In this document: piece by piece, positions 51,541-61,340 of the stretch
How the letters are laid out: every line of letters begins with the position of its first letter
How positions within the stretch are numbered: the stretch's first letter is position 1
NCBI RefSeq assembly: GCF_009498525.1
Contig: NZ_QSNT01000003.1
Span: 637,977-701,976 of the forward strand
DNA: 64,000 bases
Direction of reading: 5' to 3'
Source: Rhizobium sp. ICMP 5592
GTDB taxonomy: Bacteria > Pseudomonadota > Alphaproteobacteria > Rhizobiales > Rhizobiaceae
Made by a program: the position numbers and the translations under genes
Notes under the pieces: generated by a model
What the model was told of the DNA's origin: nothing
Seen by the model: only the letters and a program-made list of their open reading frames with translations
Database searches by the model: none

Positions 51541-53361
51541 ATGTCCGCGCCGAATGCCCTCTTCACCGAAACCCTCATGCTGCTCGGAGGCGCCGTCGTC
51601 ACAGCGCCGATCTTCAAGAAATTGGGGCTCGGCACCGTGCTCGGCTATCTTGCCGCCGGCGTCGTCATCGGCCCGGTGCTGCACGGCATCGGCGACAGCG
51701 AAGCCGTGCTTGCCGTGGCGGAACTCGGCGTCGTCTTCCTGCTCTTCATCATCGGCCTGGAATTGAAACCGTCGCGCCTGTGGCAGATGCGGCGCGACAT
51801 TTTCGGGCTCGGCACGGCGCAGGTAGTGCTCAGCGGACTGGCGCTGACGCTCGCCGCCTATCTCGCCAATATCACCGGCTGGCGCGGCAGCATCATCGTC
51901 GGCTTCGGCCTGGCGCTGTCGTCCACGGCCTTCGCGATGCAGATCCTCGAGCAGGAGGGCGACGTCAACACGAAATACGGCCAGCGCTCCTTCTCCATGC
52001 TCTTGCTGCAGGATCTGGCGATCGTGCCGCTGCTTGCCCTCGTCACCGTTCTCGACGGGCCGAAGGAAGCGACCAATCCGATACCGGATCTTGCGATTGC
52101 CGTTGGTGCTGTCGCGGCGATGATCATTGCCGGGCGTTATCTGCTGACGCCGCTGTTCCAGGTCATCGCCCGCACCGGCGCGCGCGAGGCGATGATCGCG
52201 GCCGCCCTTTTGGTCGTCATGGGTTCGGCGACCCTGATGCAGATCGCCGGCCTCTCCATGGCCATGGGTGCCTTCCTCTCCGGCGTGATGCTGGCCGAGT
52301 CCTCCTATCGCCACGAGCTGGAGGCGGATATCGAGCCCTTCCGCGGCGTGCTGCTCGCTATCTTCTTCATTGCCGTCGGCCTGTCGCTGAAACTGGACGT
52401 CATTGTCGAGAACTGGGTGCTGATCGTGCTCGCAGTTCCGGTCCTGATGGTCATCAAGGGCGTGGTCATCTATGCGCTCTGCCGTGCGACCGGCTCCTCG
52501 CACAATGACGCTATCCGCATCGCCTGTCTGCTGCCGCAGGGCGGCGAATTCGGCTTCGTGCTGTTCAGCACGGCCAGTGCCAGCGGCGGCCTTTTCTCTG
52601 CCAGCACGGCCTCGATGCTGATCGCGATCGTCACGCTCTCCATGGCGCTGACGCCGCTCGGCTCGGCGCTTTCCAAGCGCCTGCTGACCGGCGATACGCA
52701 TGAGGAGCTGGACGAGGACTTCGAGGGCGCGGGCTCCGACGTGCTGATGATCGGCTTCTCGCGCTTCGGCCAGATCGCCGCACAGATCCTGCTGGCTGGC
52801 GGCCGTGACGTCACCGTCATCGACTTTTCCGCCGACCGTATCCGCCAGGCCTCCAACTTCGGCTTCCGCATCTATTTCGGCGATGGCACCCGCAAGGATG
52901 TGCTGCGCTCGGCCGGCATCGACCACGCCAAGATCGTCGTCGTCAGCACGCATCACCGCGAGATCACCGACAAGATTGTCGAACTGGTGCAGACAGATTA
53001 TCCGCACGCACGCCTCTTCGTTCGCTCCTATGACCGCATCCACTCGATCGAGCTACGCAACAAGGGCGTCGACTACGAGCTGCGCGAGACGCTGGAATCC
53101 GGCCTGCTCTTCGGCCGCCGCACGCTGGAAGCGCTCGGCGTCAGCGAGGCCGAGGCCTTTGAGATCGGCGAGGATATCCGCAAGCGTGATGAGCAGCGGC
53201 TGGTGCTGCAGGCAAGCGAAGGGCTGCAGGCCGGGCGTGACATGCTCTATTCACGGCCGGTCAAGCCGGAACCGCTGGTCAAGCCCAAGCGCGCCGCCGA
53301 CGTCTTCAGCGACGACGACGATCTCTCGGCATTGCCCGAGGAAGAGCCGGAACGGGCTTAG
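51541..53361 (+). CDS. KefC-type monovalent cation:proton antiporter-2
   Basis: A 606-residue CPA2 antiporter: about 12 membrane helices (LGTVLGYLAAGVVIGPVLHG; FMQILEQEG-type AFAMQILEQEGDV, KefB/C motif) followed by a RCK/TrkA-N domain (VLMIGFSRFGQIAAQILLAG, VTVIDFSADRIRQASNFGFR, GDGTRKDVLRSAGID). Start MSAPNALFTETLML at 51541; ribosome site weak. KefC-type systems exchange potassium for protons and are gated by glutathione adducts in E. coli; gating here is unknown. The last codons overlap the end of the convergent patatin gene by four bases. Confidence 0.93.
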   Translation: MSAPNALFTETLMLLGGAVVTAPIFKKLGLGTVLGYLAAGVVIGPVLHGIGDSEAVLAVAELGVVFLLFIIGLELKPSRLWQMRRDIFGLGTAQVVLSGLALTLAAYLANITGWRGSIIVGFGLALSSTAFAMQILEQEGDVNTKYGQRSFSMLLLQDLAIVPLLALVTVLDGPKEATNPIPDLAIAVGAVAAMIIAGRYLLTPLFQVIARTGAREAMIAAALLVVMGSATLMQIAGLSMAMGAFLSGVMLAESSYRHELEADIEPFRGVLLAIFFIAVGLSLKLDVIVENWVLIVLAVPVLMVIKGVVIYALCRATGSSHNDAIRIACLLPQGGEFGFVLFSTASASGGLFSASTASMLIAIVTLSMALTPLGSALSKRLLTGDTHEELDEDFEGAGSDVLMIGFSRFGQIAAQILLAGGRDVTVIDFSADRIRQASNFGFRIYFGDGTRKDVLRSAGIDHAKIVVVSTHHREITDKIVELVQTDYPHARLFVRSYDRIHSIELRNKGVDYELRETLESGLLFGRRTLEALGVSEAEAFEIGEDIRKRDEQRLVLQASEGLQAGRDMLYSRPVKPEPLVKPKRAADVFSDDDDLSALPEEEPERA

Positions 53362-54224
53362 TTCTTCGCAGTGATCACCCTGTCGAGGGCGAACTTCAAC
53401 TCGTCCTTGATGCCTGCCGACATGGCAAGGATCTCGCGTGCCTTCAGGAAATCGAGCACGCCGGTGCGGCCGACGGAGGGCCGCAGGAAGATTTGCGGGG
53501 CAAGCAGCCGCAGCTTGAGGGCGATATTGGACTGCATGGTCAATTGGCCTGCGCCGAACAGGCTCTCGATGCGGTTCGGAATTTGGGTGCCGTCGCCTTC
53601 CGGTCCGCCGACGACGTCGATACCGATGATGATATCGGCAAGCCCGGCCAGATGCTCGTAGGGAACCGGGTTCATGATACCGCCGTCGATCATCACCCGC
53701 TCGCCAACCTTGACCGGCATGAAGACGGCGGGAATGGCGGCGGAGGCGGCTAGTACCGGGAAAAGCTCGCCCTTTTCGGTCACCACTTCAGTCTGGTCGT
53801 AATAGTCCGTCGTCACCACCTTCAGGGGGATATGCAGCTCGGAAAAGTCTTCGGGAAAGCTCGAAGGCATGAAAGCGCGCAGGATGCGCTCGAGATTGAA
53901 CTGGCCGAACCGGAATTTACGAACGCTCGCCGGCCTCAGGCTCCAGATCTTGTTGAGCACGGCCGGACGGTTGCCAACCGAGGCGAGCGTATAGTCACGG
54001 ATTTCCGCGCCGCTCATGCCGGCCGCCATCGCCGCGCCCATGATCGAGCCGATGGAAGCGCCGGCAATCGCAACCGGGCGAATGCCGAGCTCGTCCAGCG
54101 CCTCGATGATGTGGATATGGGCAAGACCACGCGCGCCACCGCAGCCGAAGGCGACCGCGACACTCGGCGTGCTTGATGTCGCGAGCGTATAGTCGCTCCC
54201 GACAAAATCAGCATAATCGCCCAT
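53358..54224 (-). CDS. Patatin-like phospholipase
   Basis: A 288-residue lipid acyl hydrolase. The oxyanion loop is GCGGARGLAHIHIIEALDEL, the nucleophile Ser is in GASIGSIMGAAMAAG (GxSxG), and the catalytic Asp in IDGGIMNPVPYEHL. It resembles the RssA/YlbK group. Convergent with the antiporter gene, overlapping it by four bases. Followed by rsmD on the same strand after 18 bases. Confidence 0.93.
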   Translation of the reverse strand: MGDYADFVGSDYTLATSSTPSVAVAFGCGGARGLAHIHIIEALDELGIRPVAIAGASIGSIMGAAMAAGMSGAEIRDYTLASVGNRPAVLNKIWSLRPASVRKFRFGQFNLERILRAFMPSSFPEDFSELHIPLKVVTTDYYDQTEVVTEKGELFPVLAASAAIPAVFMPVKVGERVMIDGGIMNPVPYEHLAGLADIIIGIDVVGGPEGDGTQIPNRIESLFGAGQLTMQSNIALKLRLLAPQIFLRPSVGRTGVLDFLKAREILAMSAGIKDELKFALDRVITAKN

Positions 54225-54242
54225 GGTCGTCTCCCTCCGCCG

Positions 54243-54809
54243 CTAGGCTTGCCGGGGCTGATAACGGAAGAAATGCATCTTGCTGTCGCCGAAGGTTCGC
54301 TCTTCGAGGAAGAGAAAATCCGGAGCGACGGTTACCGCGACGTCGGCGCGTTCCTCGAGGATCGCCAGCGCCCCCGGCACCAGCCAGCGGCCGGCAGCAG
54401 CAGCGGCAAAGGCCTTCTCACCCAGACCTTTGCCATAGGGCGGATCGGCGAAGAGAAAATCGAAAGGTTCGAGATTGCCGACGCTGCCGAGATCGGTGGC
54501 GTCGCGCCGCAGCATGCGCGTGCGGCCATGCAGGCTGAGCGCATCGATATTTTCCCAGAGCAGACCCCGGCCCTCGACACTGCTTTCGACGAATAGGACA
54601 TGACGGCAGCCGCGCGAGGCGGCTTCCAGGCCGACGGCACCCGTGCCGGCGAAGACATCCATCATCCGCGTGCCATCGAGCGCCTCGGGATAAGCATGGG
54701 TCAGAATATTGAACAGGCTCTCGCGCGTGCGGTCCGCCGTCGGACGAATATCGTTCGACTTCGGAACCGCAAGCGACCGACCGCGAAACTCACCGCCGAC
54801 GATCCGCAC
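54243..54809 (-). CDS. rsmD: 16S rRNA (guanine966-N2)-methyltransferase
   Basis: A 188-residue methyltransferase: MRIVGGEFRGRSLAVP with RPTADRTRESLFNILTH, SAM motif DVFAGTGAVGLEAASRGC and catalytic DPPYGKG. It modifies G966 of 16S rRNA. It lies 6 bases downstream of the pseudouridine synthase gene, forming an operon for rRNA modification. No truncation. Confidence 0.95.
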   Translation of the reverse strand: MRIVGGEFRGRSLAVPKSNDIRPTADRTRESLFNILTHAYPEALDGTRMMDVFAGTGAVGLEAASRGCRHVLFVESSVEGRGLLWENIDALSLHGRTRMLRRDATDLGSVGNLEPFDFLFADPPYGKGLGEKAFAAAAAGRWLVPGALAILEERADVAVTVAPDFLFLEERTFGDSKMHFFRYQPRQA

Positions 54810-54815
54810 CGCGCG

Positions 54816-56822
54816 TTAACCCCTTCCGCCCTTCGGGCCGCCCTTGCCGGGGCCACCACGGCTCGGACCACTCCGGTTAGGGCCACCGGACGGACGTCCA
54901 GCGCCACCGGGCTTGCCGGAGAAGCCACGGGCACCGCCGGGCTTTCCGGAAGGCTTGCCGCCGAAGGACTTACCGCCGCCCGGCTTCTTGCCGAAAGGCT
55001 TGCCGGCCGGGCGATCACCTTGCGGGCGGTCTCCACGCGGCGGACGATCACCAAACGGCCGATCACCGCGAGGGCGCTCGGAGCGCTGCTCGCCATCGAA
55101 AGACCAGGCACGCGGACGCTCGTCACCCTCGGCGCGCGGCCGACGATCGCCAGTGGGACGATCGCCACGGGGACGATCACTAAACGCTCGATCGCCACGG
55201 GGCTTGTCGCCATAAGGGCGGTCACCGCGCGGCTTATCACCGAAGGGCCGATCGCCGCGAGGACGTTCCGAGCGGGCGTCACCCTGGAATGATTTCGCAC
55301 GGGGGCGGTCGCCACCCTCGGGCCGTGAGCCACGTTCACCGCGGGGACGATCGCCAAACGCTTTATCTCCACGGGGCTTGTCACCATAGGGACGATCACC
55401 ACGGGGCTTGTCGCCGAAAGGACGGTCGCCACGGGGACGGTCGGAGCGCTTGCGGTCGGAACCTTGGTCATCGCCGCGCGCCGTGCGCGGTGCTTCCTCG
55501 CTCGCGCGGATCCATTCGCCATCCGCCTCGGCGACACGGTTCACGCGAACGCGCGGGCCTTCGTCCGGACGGTCGAAGCCGCTGCGCTGCGGGCGCTCGG
55601 GCTCACCGCGCTTGGCGGCAGTCCTGGTATTCTTGGCCGCTTTCGCGGCGGCCTTCTCGCCGAGAGGACGGGCACCCGGCGCCATCCAGACATTGGCGTT
55701 GCGGCGCGCGCCGAGCGGCGGACGCTTCGGGCGGTCGTCTTCCTTATGACCGCCTTCGCGGCGTCCTTCGTCACGGCGACCATCGCGCTTGGTGTCGAGA
55801 CGGCCCAAGGCGCGCTCGCGCTTATCCTCGGGACGTTCGCGGTCACGCTTCGGGCGTTCCTCTTTCGCGGCGCGCTCCGGCTTGGCCTCAGCCTCATCCT
55901 CGCCGGCAGGCGCAGAGGCATTGTAAAGCGGCGCATCGAAATTCGCCTTGGCGTCTTCGACCAGACGAGGACCGAGCTGATCGCGCAGCGTGCGGCCACG
56001 CACTTCCAGCACCCGGCCTTCCGGCAGATCGCCGAGCTGGAACGGGCCGTAGGAAATTCGGATCAGGCGATTGACCTCGAGGCCGAGCGCGCCGAGCACG
56101 TTCTTGATTTCGCGGTTCTTGCCTTCGCGCAGACCCATGGTGATCCAGACGTTGGATCCTTGCGTGCGGTCGAGCGTCGCTTCGATCGAGCCGTAGAGCA
56201 CGCCGTCGACGGCAATGCCTTCTTTCAGCTTGTCGAGCGCTTCCTGATCGATCTCACCATGAGCGCGCACGCGGTAGCGGCGCAGCCAGCCGGTGGTCGG
56301 CAGTTCCAGAACGCGGGCAAGGCCGCCGTCGTTGGTCAGCAGCAGCAGGCCTTCGGTGTTGATGTCGAGACGGCCAATCGACATGACGCGCGGCAATTCT
56401 TCCGGCAGATTGTCGAAAACGGTCGGGCGCCCCTCAGGATCGGCATTGGTGGTCACTAGGCCGGCCGGCTTGTGGTAGAGCCAGAGGCGCGTGCGCTCGA
56501 TGCCGCGGATCGGCATGCCGTCCACCTCGATCTTGTCGGCGAGCGTCACGTTGACGACCGGGCTGTCCAGCAGCACGCCGTTCAGCCGCACGCGGCCGTC
56601 CAAGATCATGCGCTCGATGTCGCGGCGAGACGCCACGCCGGCGCGCGCCATCACCTTGGAAATGCGCTCGGCCTTTCCATCACCGCCGTCGGTCTCGCCA
56701 GATACCCTCGCGGGCGCAGCCTTCATCGGCTTGGCGTCGTCGCGTTTCATCGCCGGCTTCGTCTTGGTGTCGCGGGTAAAGGGTTTTGGCCCAGGCCGCT
56801 TGGGCTTGTCATTCATTGTCAT
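54816..56822 (-). CDS. RluB-family pseudouridine synthase with long basic repetitive tail
   Basis: A 668-residue protein. After a basic lead it has an S4 RNA-binding domain (ERISKVMARAGVASRRDIER) and a pseudouridine synthase core with the catalytic Asp in SIGRLDINTEGLLLLTNDGG. The core ends near residue 300. The remaining ~370 residues are charged and repetitive: first Glu/Arg-rich, then GDRPFGDKPRG-type repeats, then a Gly/Lys-rich end. RluB converts U2605 of 23S rRNA. Such tails occur in alphaproteobacterial homologues; their role may be RNA contact. Confidence 0.9.
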   Translation of the reverse strand: MTMNDKPKRPGPKPFTRDTKTKPAMKRDDAKPMKAAPARVSGETDGGDGKAERISKVMARAGVASRRDIERMILDGRVRLNGVLLDSPVVNVTLADKIEVDGMPIRGIERTRLWLYHKPAGLVTTNADPEGRPTVFDNLPEELPRVMSIGRLDINTEGLLLLTNDGGLARVLELPTTGWLRRYRVRAHGEIDQEALDKLKEGIAVDGVLYGSIEATLDRTQGSNVWITMGLREGKNREIKNVLGALGLEVNRLIRISYGPFQLGDLPEGRVLEVRGRTLRDQLGPRLVEDAKANFDAPLYNASAPAGEDEAEAKPERAAKEERPKRDRERPEDKRERALGRLDTKRDGRRDEGRREGGHKEDDRPKRPPLGARRNANVWMAPGARPLGEKAAAKAAKNTRTAAKRGEPERPQRSGFDRPDEGPRVRVNRVAEADGEWIRASEEAPRTARGDDQGSDRKRSDRPRGDRPFGDKPRGDRPYGDKPRGDKAFGDRPRGERGSRPEGGDRPRAKSFQGDARSERPRGDRPFGDKPRGDRPYGDKPRGDRAFSDRPRGDRPTGDRRPRAEGDERPRAWSFDGEQRSERPRGDRPFGDRPPRGDRPQGDRPAGKPFGKKPGGGKSFGGKPSGKPGGARGFSGKPGGAGRPSGGPNRSGPSRGGPGKGGPKGGRG
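54990..55448 (-). repeat. Imperfect tandem repeats inside the pseudouridine synthase tail
   Basis: Three copies begin RSDRPRGDRP or RSERPRGDRP at 55448, 55274 and 55085 (on the minus strand); the first two spacings are 58 and 63 codons. Within each copy a shorter RPRGD/GDKPRG unit repeats. The DNA is similarly repetitive. Confidence 0.8.
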
Positions 56823-56894
56823 TTGTTGTTTGCCTGAATTTTTAAGGCGTGTTCCTATCAGGTCACGCCCCTGCGGTTAAGTGGAAAATCTTAA

Positions 56895-57353
56895 ATGGCG
56901 AATACAAATCACTTCATGAAGCTGGCGCTCGCCGAAGCACGCAGCGCCGGAGCGCGTGGTGAAGTGCCGATCGGTGCCGTCCTCGTGCTCGACAATGCCG
57001 TCATCGCCAAGGCCGGCAACCGCACCCGCGAGCTCAACGACATCACCGCCCATGCCGAAATCGCTGCAATCCGCATCGCCTGCGAGGCGCTCGGCCAGGA
57101 GCGCCTGACGGGCGCCGATCTCTATGTGACGCTGGAGCCTTGCACCATGTGCGCGGCGGCCATCTCATTTGCCCGCATCCGCCGCCTTTACTACGGCGCG
57201 GAAGATCCGAAGGGTGGCGGGGTGGACAATGGCGTACGCTTCTATCGCCAGCCGACCTGCCATCACGCGCCGGAGGTCTATTCGGGCATTGCCGAACGGG
57301 ATGCGGCCGACATTCTCAGGAAATTCTTCCAGCTGAAACGGCAGGAAGACTAA
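56895..57353 (+). CDS. tadA: tRNA-specific adenosine deaminase
   Basis: A 152-residue cytidine-deaminase-fold enzyme. The zinc ligands and proton-shuttle Glu are in HAEIAAIR and PCTMCAAAISFARI. It deaminates the wobble adenosine of tRNA-Arg(ACG) to inosine and is usually essential. Divergent from the pseudouridine synthase gene across a 72-base gap. Confidence 0.94.
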   Translation: MANTNHFMKLALAEARSAGARGEVPIGAVLVLDNAVIAKAGNRTRELNDITAHAEIAAIRIACEALGQERLTGADLYVTLEPCTMCAAAISFARIRRLYYGAEDPKGGGVDNGVRFYRQPTCHHAPEVYSGIAERDAADILRKFFQLKRQED

Positions 57354-57356
57354 AAG

Positions 57357-57377
57357 GCGGCGGTTTTGGCCGCCGCT
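57357..57377 (-). terminator. Hairpin terminator between tadA and the lipoprotein gene
   Basis: Arms GCGGCGG/CCGCCGC around TTTTGG; on the minus strand CCGCCGCCTTTTAG follows. Likely serves the minus-strand lipoprotein gene and maybe tadA. Confidence 0.6.
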
Positions 57378-57393
57378 TCATGCTCGGAAAGAC

Positions 57394-58026
57394 TTATTGG
57401 AACGGCTTCCACCAGCTGCTGCTGTTGGACTGCTGCGCTGCCTCGGCATCCTTCTTGCGCTGCTTTTCCTTCTTGCTCTCGGGCGTGCCGACGTCGCTCA
57501 GCGCCGCCGGGTCGGAGACCTGGCGATATTGCTGCGGCGGATCGATCAGATAGCGGCGCTGATCATAGGTGCCGGCCTGATCCTGGCGCGCGGCACGATA
57601 GGCTGCCGTCTGCTCTACTTCCGTCTTGCGGTTGCGACCGCTGTCGGCCTGCGCGAGCGGCGAGCGATAATTGACATCGTTCTTGTTCTGGTCGGCTTCT
57701 TCAGCCAGACGCTTGCGCGCGTCTTCCGGCGATTCCAGCCAAGCCGGGTTATCCTTGCTCGCCAGCGTCTGCTGCGGCGCGGTCAAGGCTTCCCTCTGAT
57801 TTTCTGCGGGGAGAACCAGGCCGGGGCGGTTCGGATAAACAACACCCTTGTCCTTCGGCGTTGCGGCCGAAACGGAGGCGATGTCGCCGAGGTCGTCAAG
57901 AAGCTGCACGCCGGCGGTCTTGTCCGTGCCATAACGCGGGCTGCTCAAGCAGCCGGACATCAGACCGCAGCCAACCACGAGTGCCGCCAAGCTGACGCCA
58001 ACACGAACCTTATGCATCGCTCTCAT
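57394..58026 (-). CDS. Hypothetical lipoprotein
   Basis: A 210-residue protein with a lipoprotein signal peptide: start MRAMHKVRVGVSLAALVVGC, lipobox LMSGC. The mature part is hydrophilic and rich in Asp, Lys, Pro and Gln, with the runs RDQAGTYDQRRYLIDPPQQY and KKEKQRKKDAEAAQQSNSSS. ATG 58026 is preceded by AAGGG. No domain is recognised; it is likely an outer-membrane-anchored rhizobial protein. A longer frame to 58071 adds no signal peptide features. Confidence 0.8.
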   Translation of the reverse strand: MRAMHKVRVGVSLAALVVGCGLMSGCLSSPRYGTDKTAGVQLLDDLGDIASVSAATPKDKGVVYPNRPGLVLPAENQREALTAPQQTLASKDNPAWLESPEDARKRLAEEADQNKNDVNYRSPLAQADSGRNRKTEVEQTAAYRAARQDQAGTYDQRRYLIDPPQQYRQVSDPAALSDVGTPESKKEKQRKKDAEAAQQSNSSSWWKPFQ

Positions 58027-58159
58027 GAAAACCCTTCCCAGCCATGCCGGTACATCTATAGCAGACCCCAATTCATGCCAACTGCCGCAAAAATCGGGCC
58101 ATTTTCAGGCAGCTTTTACCGGATGAACGCCTCGAAGGCAATTCACCCGGCAATTTTCT

Positions 58160-61042
58160 TCAGTTGACGGCCGCCAGCTCGCGCAGGGCCGCGGCGTCAC
58201 GCGCCGAGACGTCGGGATATTCCGAATCGGACCCGACATCGGTGGTGATGCGCCAGGAACGGGCGCACTTGCGGCCTTCGGCCAGTGCCGGCACGACGCT
58301 CACCTTGGCTCCGTCATCCAGTCGGAAAGCATCGGCGGGGCCTTCGCCAGCGTTGACGGTGATGCCGGAGGTGATGCAGATCTCGGCCAGATCCTGCCCT
58401 TCCAGCGCCTTCAGGAGCTCCGGATCGGCGACGTAGACGACGGGAGCGGCTTCCAGCGAGGAGCCGATGTGCTTGTCCTTGCGCTCGATTTCCAGAGCGC
58501 CGGTGACGACGCTGCGCACGGCGCGGATCTTCTTCCACTTCTCGGCCAGCGCCTCGTTCTTCCACTCGGCGGGAACGGCGGGAAACTGTTCGAGATGCAC
58601 CGAGACCGCCGACGGATTGCGCGACAGCCAGGCTTCTTCCGTGGTGAACGGCAGCATGGGTGCCAGCCAGGTCACCATGCAATCGAAGATCGTGCGGATG
58701 ACGGCAAGCGCCGCGCGGCGGCGCAGGCTCGACGGCGCGTCGCAATAGAGCGCATCCTTGCGGACATCGAAATAGAAGGCCGAAAGCTCGACATTCGAGA
58801 AATCGATGAGCGCGCGGGCGATGCGCTTGAAGTCGAAGGCGTCATAGCTTTCGCGCACGAGCTCATTCAGCTCGGCGAGACGATGCAGCATCAGCTGCTC
58901 CAGCTCCGGCATATCGGCGTAAGCGATCGCTTCGCCCTTGTCGTGCGCCAGCGTGCCGAGCATCCAGCGGATGGTGTTGCGCAGCTTGCGATAGGCGTCG
59001 ACGTTGGTCTGGATGATGGCCTTGCCGACGCGCAGGTCTTCCGCATAGTCCGATGTCATGACCCAGAGGCGCAGGATATCGGCGCCGGCGTCCTTCATCA
59101 CTTCCTGGGGCGACGTGACGTTGCCCTTGGACTTCGACATCTTCTCGCCCTTCTCGTCCATGGTGAAACCATGGGTGAGGACGGCATCGTAAGGCGCGCG
59201 GCCACGCGTCGCCGCACTTTCGAGCAGCGACGAGTGGAACCAGCCGCGATGCTGGTCGGAGCCTTCGAGATAAAGGTCGGCCGGCCATTTCAGGTCCGGG
59301 CGGTCTTCCAGCGTGAAGGTATGGGTCGAGCCCGAGTCGAACCAGACGTCGAGGATATCCATGACCTGCGTCCACGGCTCGTTCGCCTTTTCGCCGAGGA
59401 AGCGCTCGCGCGCACCTTCGGCGAACCAGGCGTCGGCCCCTTCCGCGTCGAAAGCTTCGAGGATGCGGGCGTTGACTGCGTCATCCTGCAGGATCTCGCC
59501 CTCATCGTCGACGAAGATCGCGATCGGCACGCCCCATGCGCGCTGGCGCGAGAGTACCCAATCCGGGCGCTGTTCGATCATGGCGCGCAGGCGGTTCTGG
59601 CCGCTGGCCGGCACGAAGCGGGTATCGTCGATCGCCTTCAGCGCGCGCGAACGCAGCGTCGTGCCGTCGGCAAGGTCCTTGTCCATATAAACGAACCATT
59701 GCGGCGTGTTGCGGAAGATGACCGGCTTCTTCGAGCGCCAGGAATGCGGATAGGAATGCTTCATGCGTCCGCGCGCGAAGAGCGTGCCCGTCTCGATCAG
59801 GGCCTTGATGACCAGATCATTGGCATTGCCCTTCTTGCCGTTGTCGTCCATGACGCGGCCGCCGTCGAAGCCGGGGGCATCGGCGGTGTAGAAGCCGGCA
59901 TCATCGACCGGGAACGGGATGCGCGGTGAGATTCCCCTGGCTTCCAGCACGCGGGCATGGGCCATCCAGACGTCAAAGTCCTCGCGGCCGTGGCTCGGTG
60001 CCGTGTGCACGAAGCCGGTGCCGGCATCATCGGTGACATGGTCGCCGTCGAGCAGGGGGACCTTGAAGTCGTAGCCGAGCGAAGCCAGCGGATGGGCGCA
60101 GGTGATCGCGCCGAAATCCTCGGCGGTCACGTCGCTCAGACGCTTGTATTGCAGCTTCGCCTTGGCGAAGGCTTCCTCAGCGAGCTTATCGGCGAAGACC
60201 AGCTTTTCGCCCGGACGCGGACCGAAATCATTGGTCGCTTCCGTCACTTCGTAGAGGCCATAGGACACGCGCGACGAATAGGCGATCGCCCGGTTACCGG
60301 GGATCGTCCAGGGGGTCGTGGTCCAGATGACGACGAAGGCGCCGGCAAGCGCCGCCGGACCTTCGACGACCGGGAATTTCACCCAGATCATGTCGCTCTC
60401 GACGTCGGCATATTCGACTTCGGCTTCCGCCAGCGCCGTGCGCTCGACCACCGACCACATGACCGGCTTCGAACCGCGATAGAGCTGGCCGGTCTTGGCG
60501 ATCTTCAGCAGCTCGCCGGCGATGCGAGATTCGGCGTGGAAGTTCATCGTCAGATAGGGATTGTCGAAATCGCCGACGATGCCGAGACGCTTGAACTCCT
60601 CGGACTGGATCTTGATCCAGCCGGCGGCGAAGTCACGGCATTCCTGGCGGAATTCGTTGACCGGAACCTCGTCCTTGTTCTTGCCCTTCTCGCGGTATTT
60701 TTCCTCGATCTTCCACTCGATCGGCAGGCCGTGGCAATCCCAGCCGGGAACGTAGTTACTGTCATAGCCGCGCATCTGGAAGGAGCGGGTGATGACGTCC
60801 TTGAGGATCTTGTTCAGCGCATGGCCGATGTGGATGTTGCCGTTGGCATAGGGCGGACCGTCATGCAGCACGAATTTCTCGCGGCCGGCGGCCGACGCGC
60901 GCAGCGCCTTGTAGAGGTCCATCTCCTGCCAGCGCTTGACCAGCTCCGGCTCCTTCTGCGGCAGGCCGGCGCGCATCGGGAAATCGGTCTCGGGCAGATA
61001 GAGGGTCTTCGAATAGTCGAGTTTTTCAGCGGTATCGGTCAT
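58160..61042 (-). CDS. ileS: Isoleucyl-tRNA synthetase
   Basis: A 960-residue class I synthetase. The HIGH motif is in HIGHALNKILKD (near residue 72) and the KMSKS motif in GEKMSKSKGNV; the tryptophan-rich N-terminal WDCHGLPIE and the editing domain sequence TTTPWTIPGNRAIAY are also seen. No C-terminal zinc finger follows, as is usual for alphaproteobacteria with a short form. No operon partner. Confidence 0.97.
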   Translation of the reverse strand: MTDTAEKLDYSKTLYLPETDFPMRAGLPQKEPELVKRWQEMDLYKALRASAAGREKFVLHDGPPYANGNIHIGHALNKILKDVITRSFQMRGYDSNYVPGWDCHGLPIEWKIEEKYREKGKNKDEVPVNEFRQECRDFAAGWIKIQSEEFKRLGIVGDFDNPYLTMNFHAESRIAGELLKIAKTGQLYRGSKPVMWSVVERTALAEAEVEYADVESDMIWVKFPVVEGPAALAGAFVVIWTTTPWTIPGNRAIAYSSRVSYGLYEVTEATNDFGPRPGEKLVFADKLAEEAFAKAKLQYKRLSDVTAEDFGAITCAHPLASLGYDFKVPLLDGDHVTDDAGTGFVHTAPSHGREDFDVWMAHARVLEARGISPRIPFPVDDAGFYTADAPGFDGGRVMDDNGKKGNANDLVIKALIETGTLFARGRMKHSYPHSWRSKKPVIFRNTPQWFVYMDKDLADGTTLRSRALKAIDDTRFVPASGQNRLRAMIEQRPDWVLSRQRAWGVPIAIFVDDEGEILQDDAVNARILEAFDAEGADAWFAEGARERFLGEKANEPWTQVMDILDVWFDSGSTHTFTLEDRPDLKWPADLYLEGSDQHRGWFHSSLLESAATRGRAPYDAVLTHGFTMDEKGEKMSKSKGNVTSPQEVMKDAGADILRLWVMTSDYAEDLRVGKAIIQTNVDAYRKLRNTIRWMLGTLAHDKGEAIAYADMPELEQLMLHRLAELNELVRESYDAFDFKRIARALIDFSNVELSAFYFDVRKDALYCDAPSSLRRRAALAVIRTIFDCMVTWLAPMLPFTTEEAWLSRNPSAVSVHLEQFPAVPAEWKNEALAEKWKKIRAVRSVVTGALEIERKDKHIGSSLEAAPVVYVADPELLKALEGQDLAEICITSGITVNAGEGPADAFRLDDGAKVSVVPALAEGRKCARSWRITTDVGSDSEYPDVSARDAAALRELAAVN

Positions 61043-61290
61043 GGTTCAGACAATTGCCTCGGCGTCTCGGGCATATCGCGCCAAGAAGGCGCAGCCATAG
61101 GGGATTTTTTCGGCGGCGGTAGCGCCTCGGGAACGGGCGCCAAGAACCCGGACCTTCCGGCAGCTTAAAGCGCGCGGAAGGCCGGGCCAATAATTCGTAT
61201 CGATAGGCTCAGCCGAAATTGGGTCATAATGCGCGGTTCATAAGCGCTTTTTGAGCGGAAAGGAAGAGGAATCCACCGCCACAAGGCACA

Positions 61291-61320
61291 GAAAAGCCGC
61301 GGGCGTTTCCGCCCGCGGCT
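61291..61320 (-). terminator. Rho-independent terminator of mctP
   Basis: A perfect 11-base stem AGCCGCGGGCG/CGCCCGCGGCT with a four-base loop is followed on the minus strand by TTTTCTGT. It starts 20 bases after the mctP stop. The remainder of the gap to ileS (61043-61340) shows nothing else. Confidence 0.85.
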
Positions 61321-61340
61321 CATTGAGGAGTCCGGTCCGA

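Noticed and set aside
54816..55500. Repetitive DNA as a mobile element or CRISPR
   Set aside because: It is in frame within one gene and consists of imperfect coding repeats.
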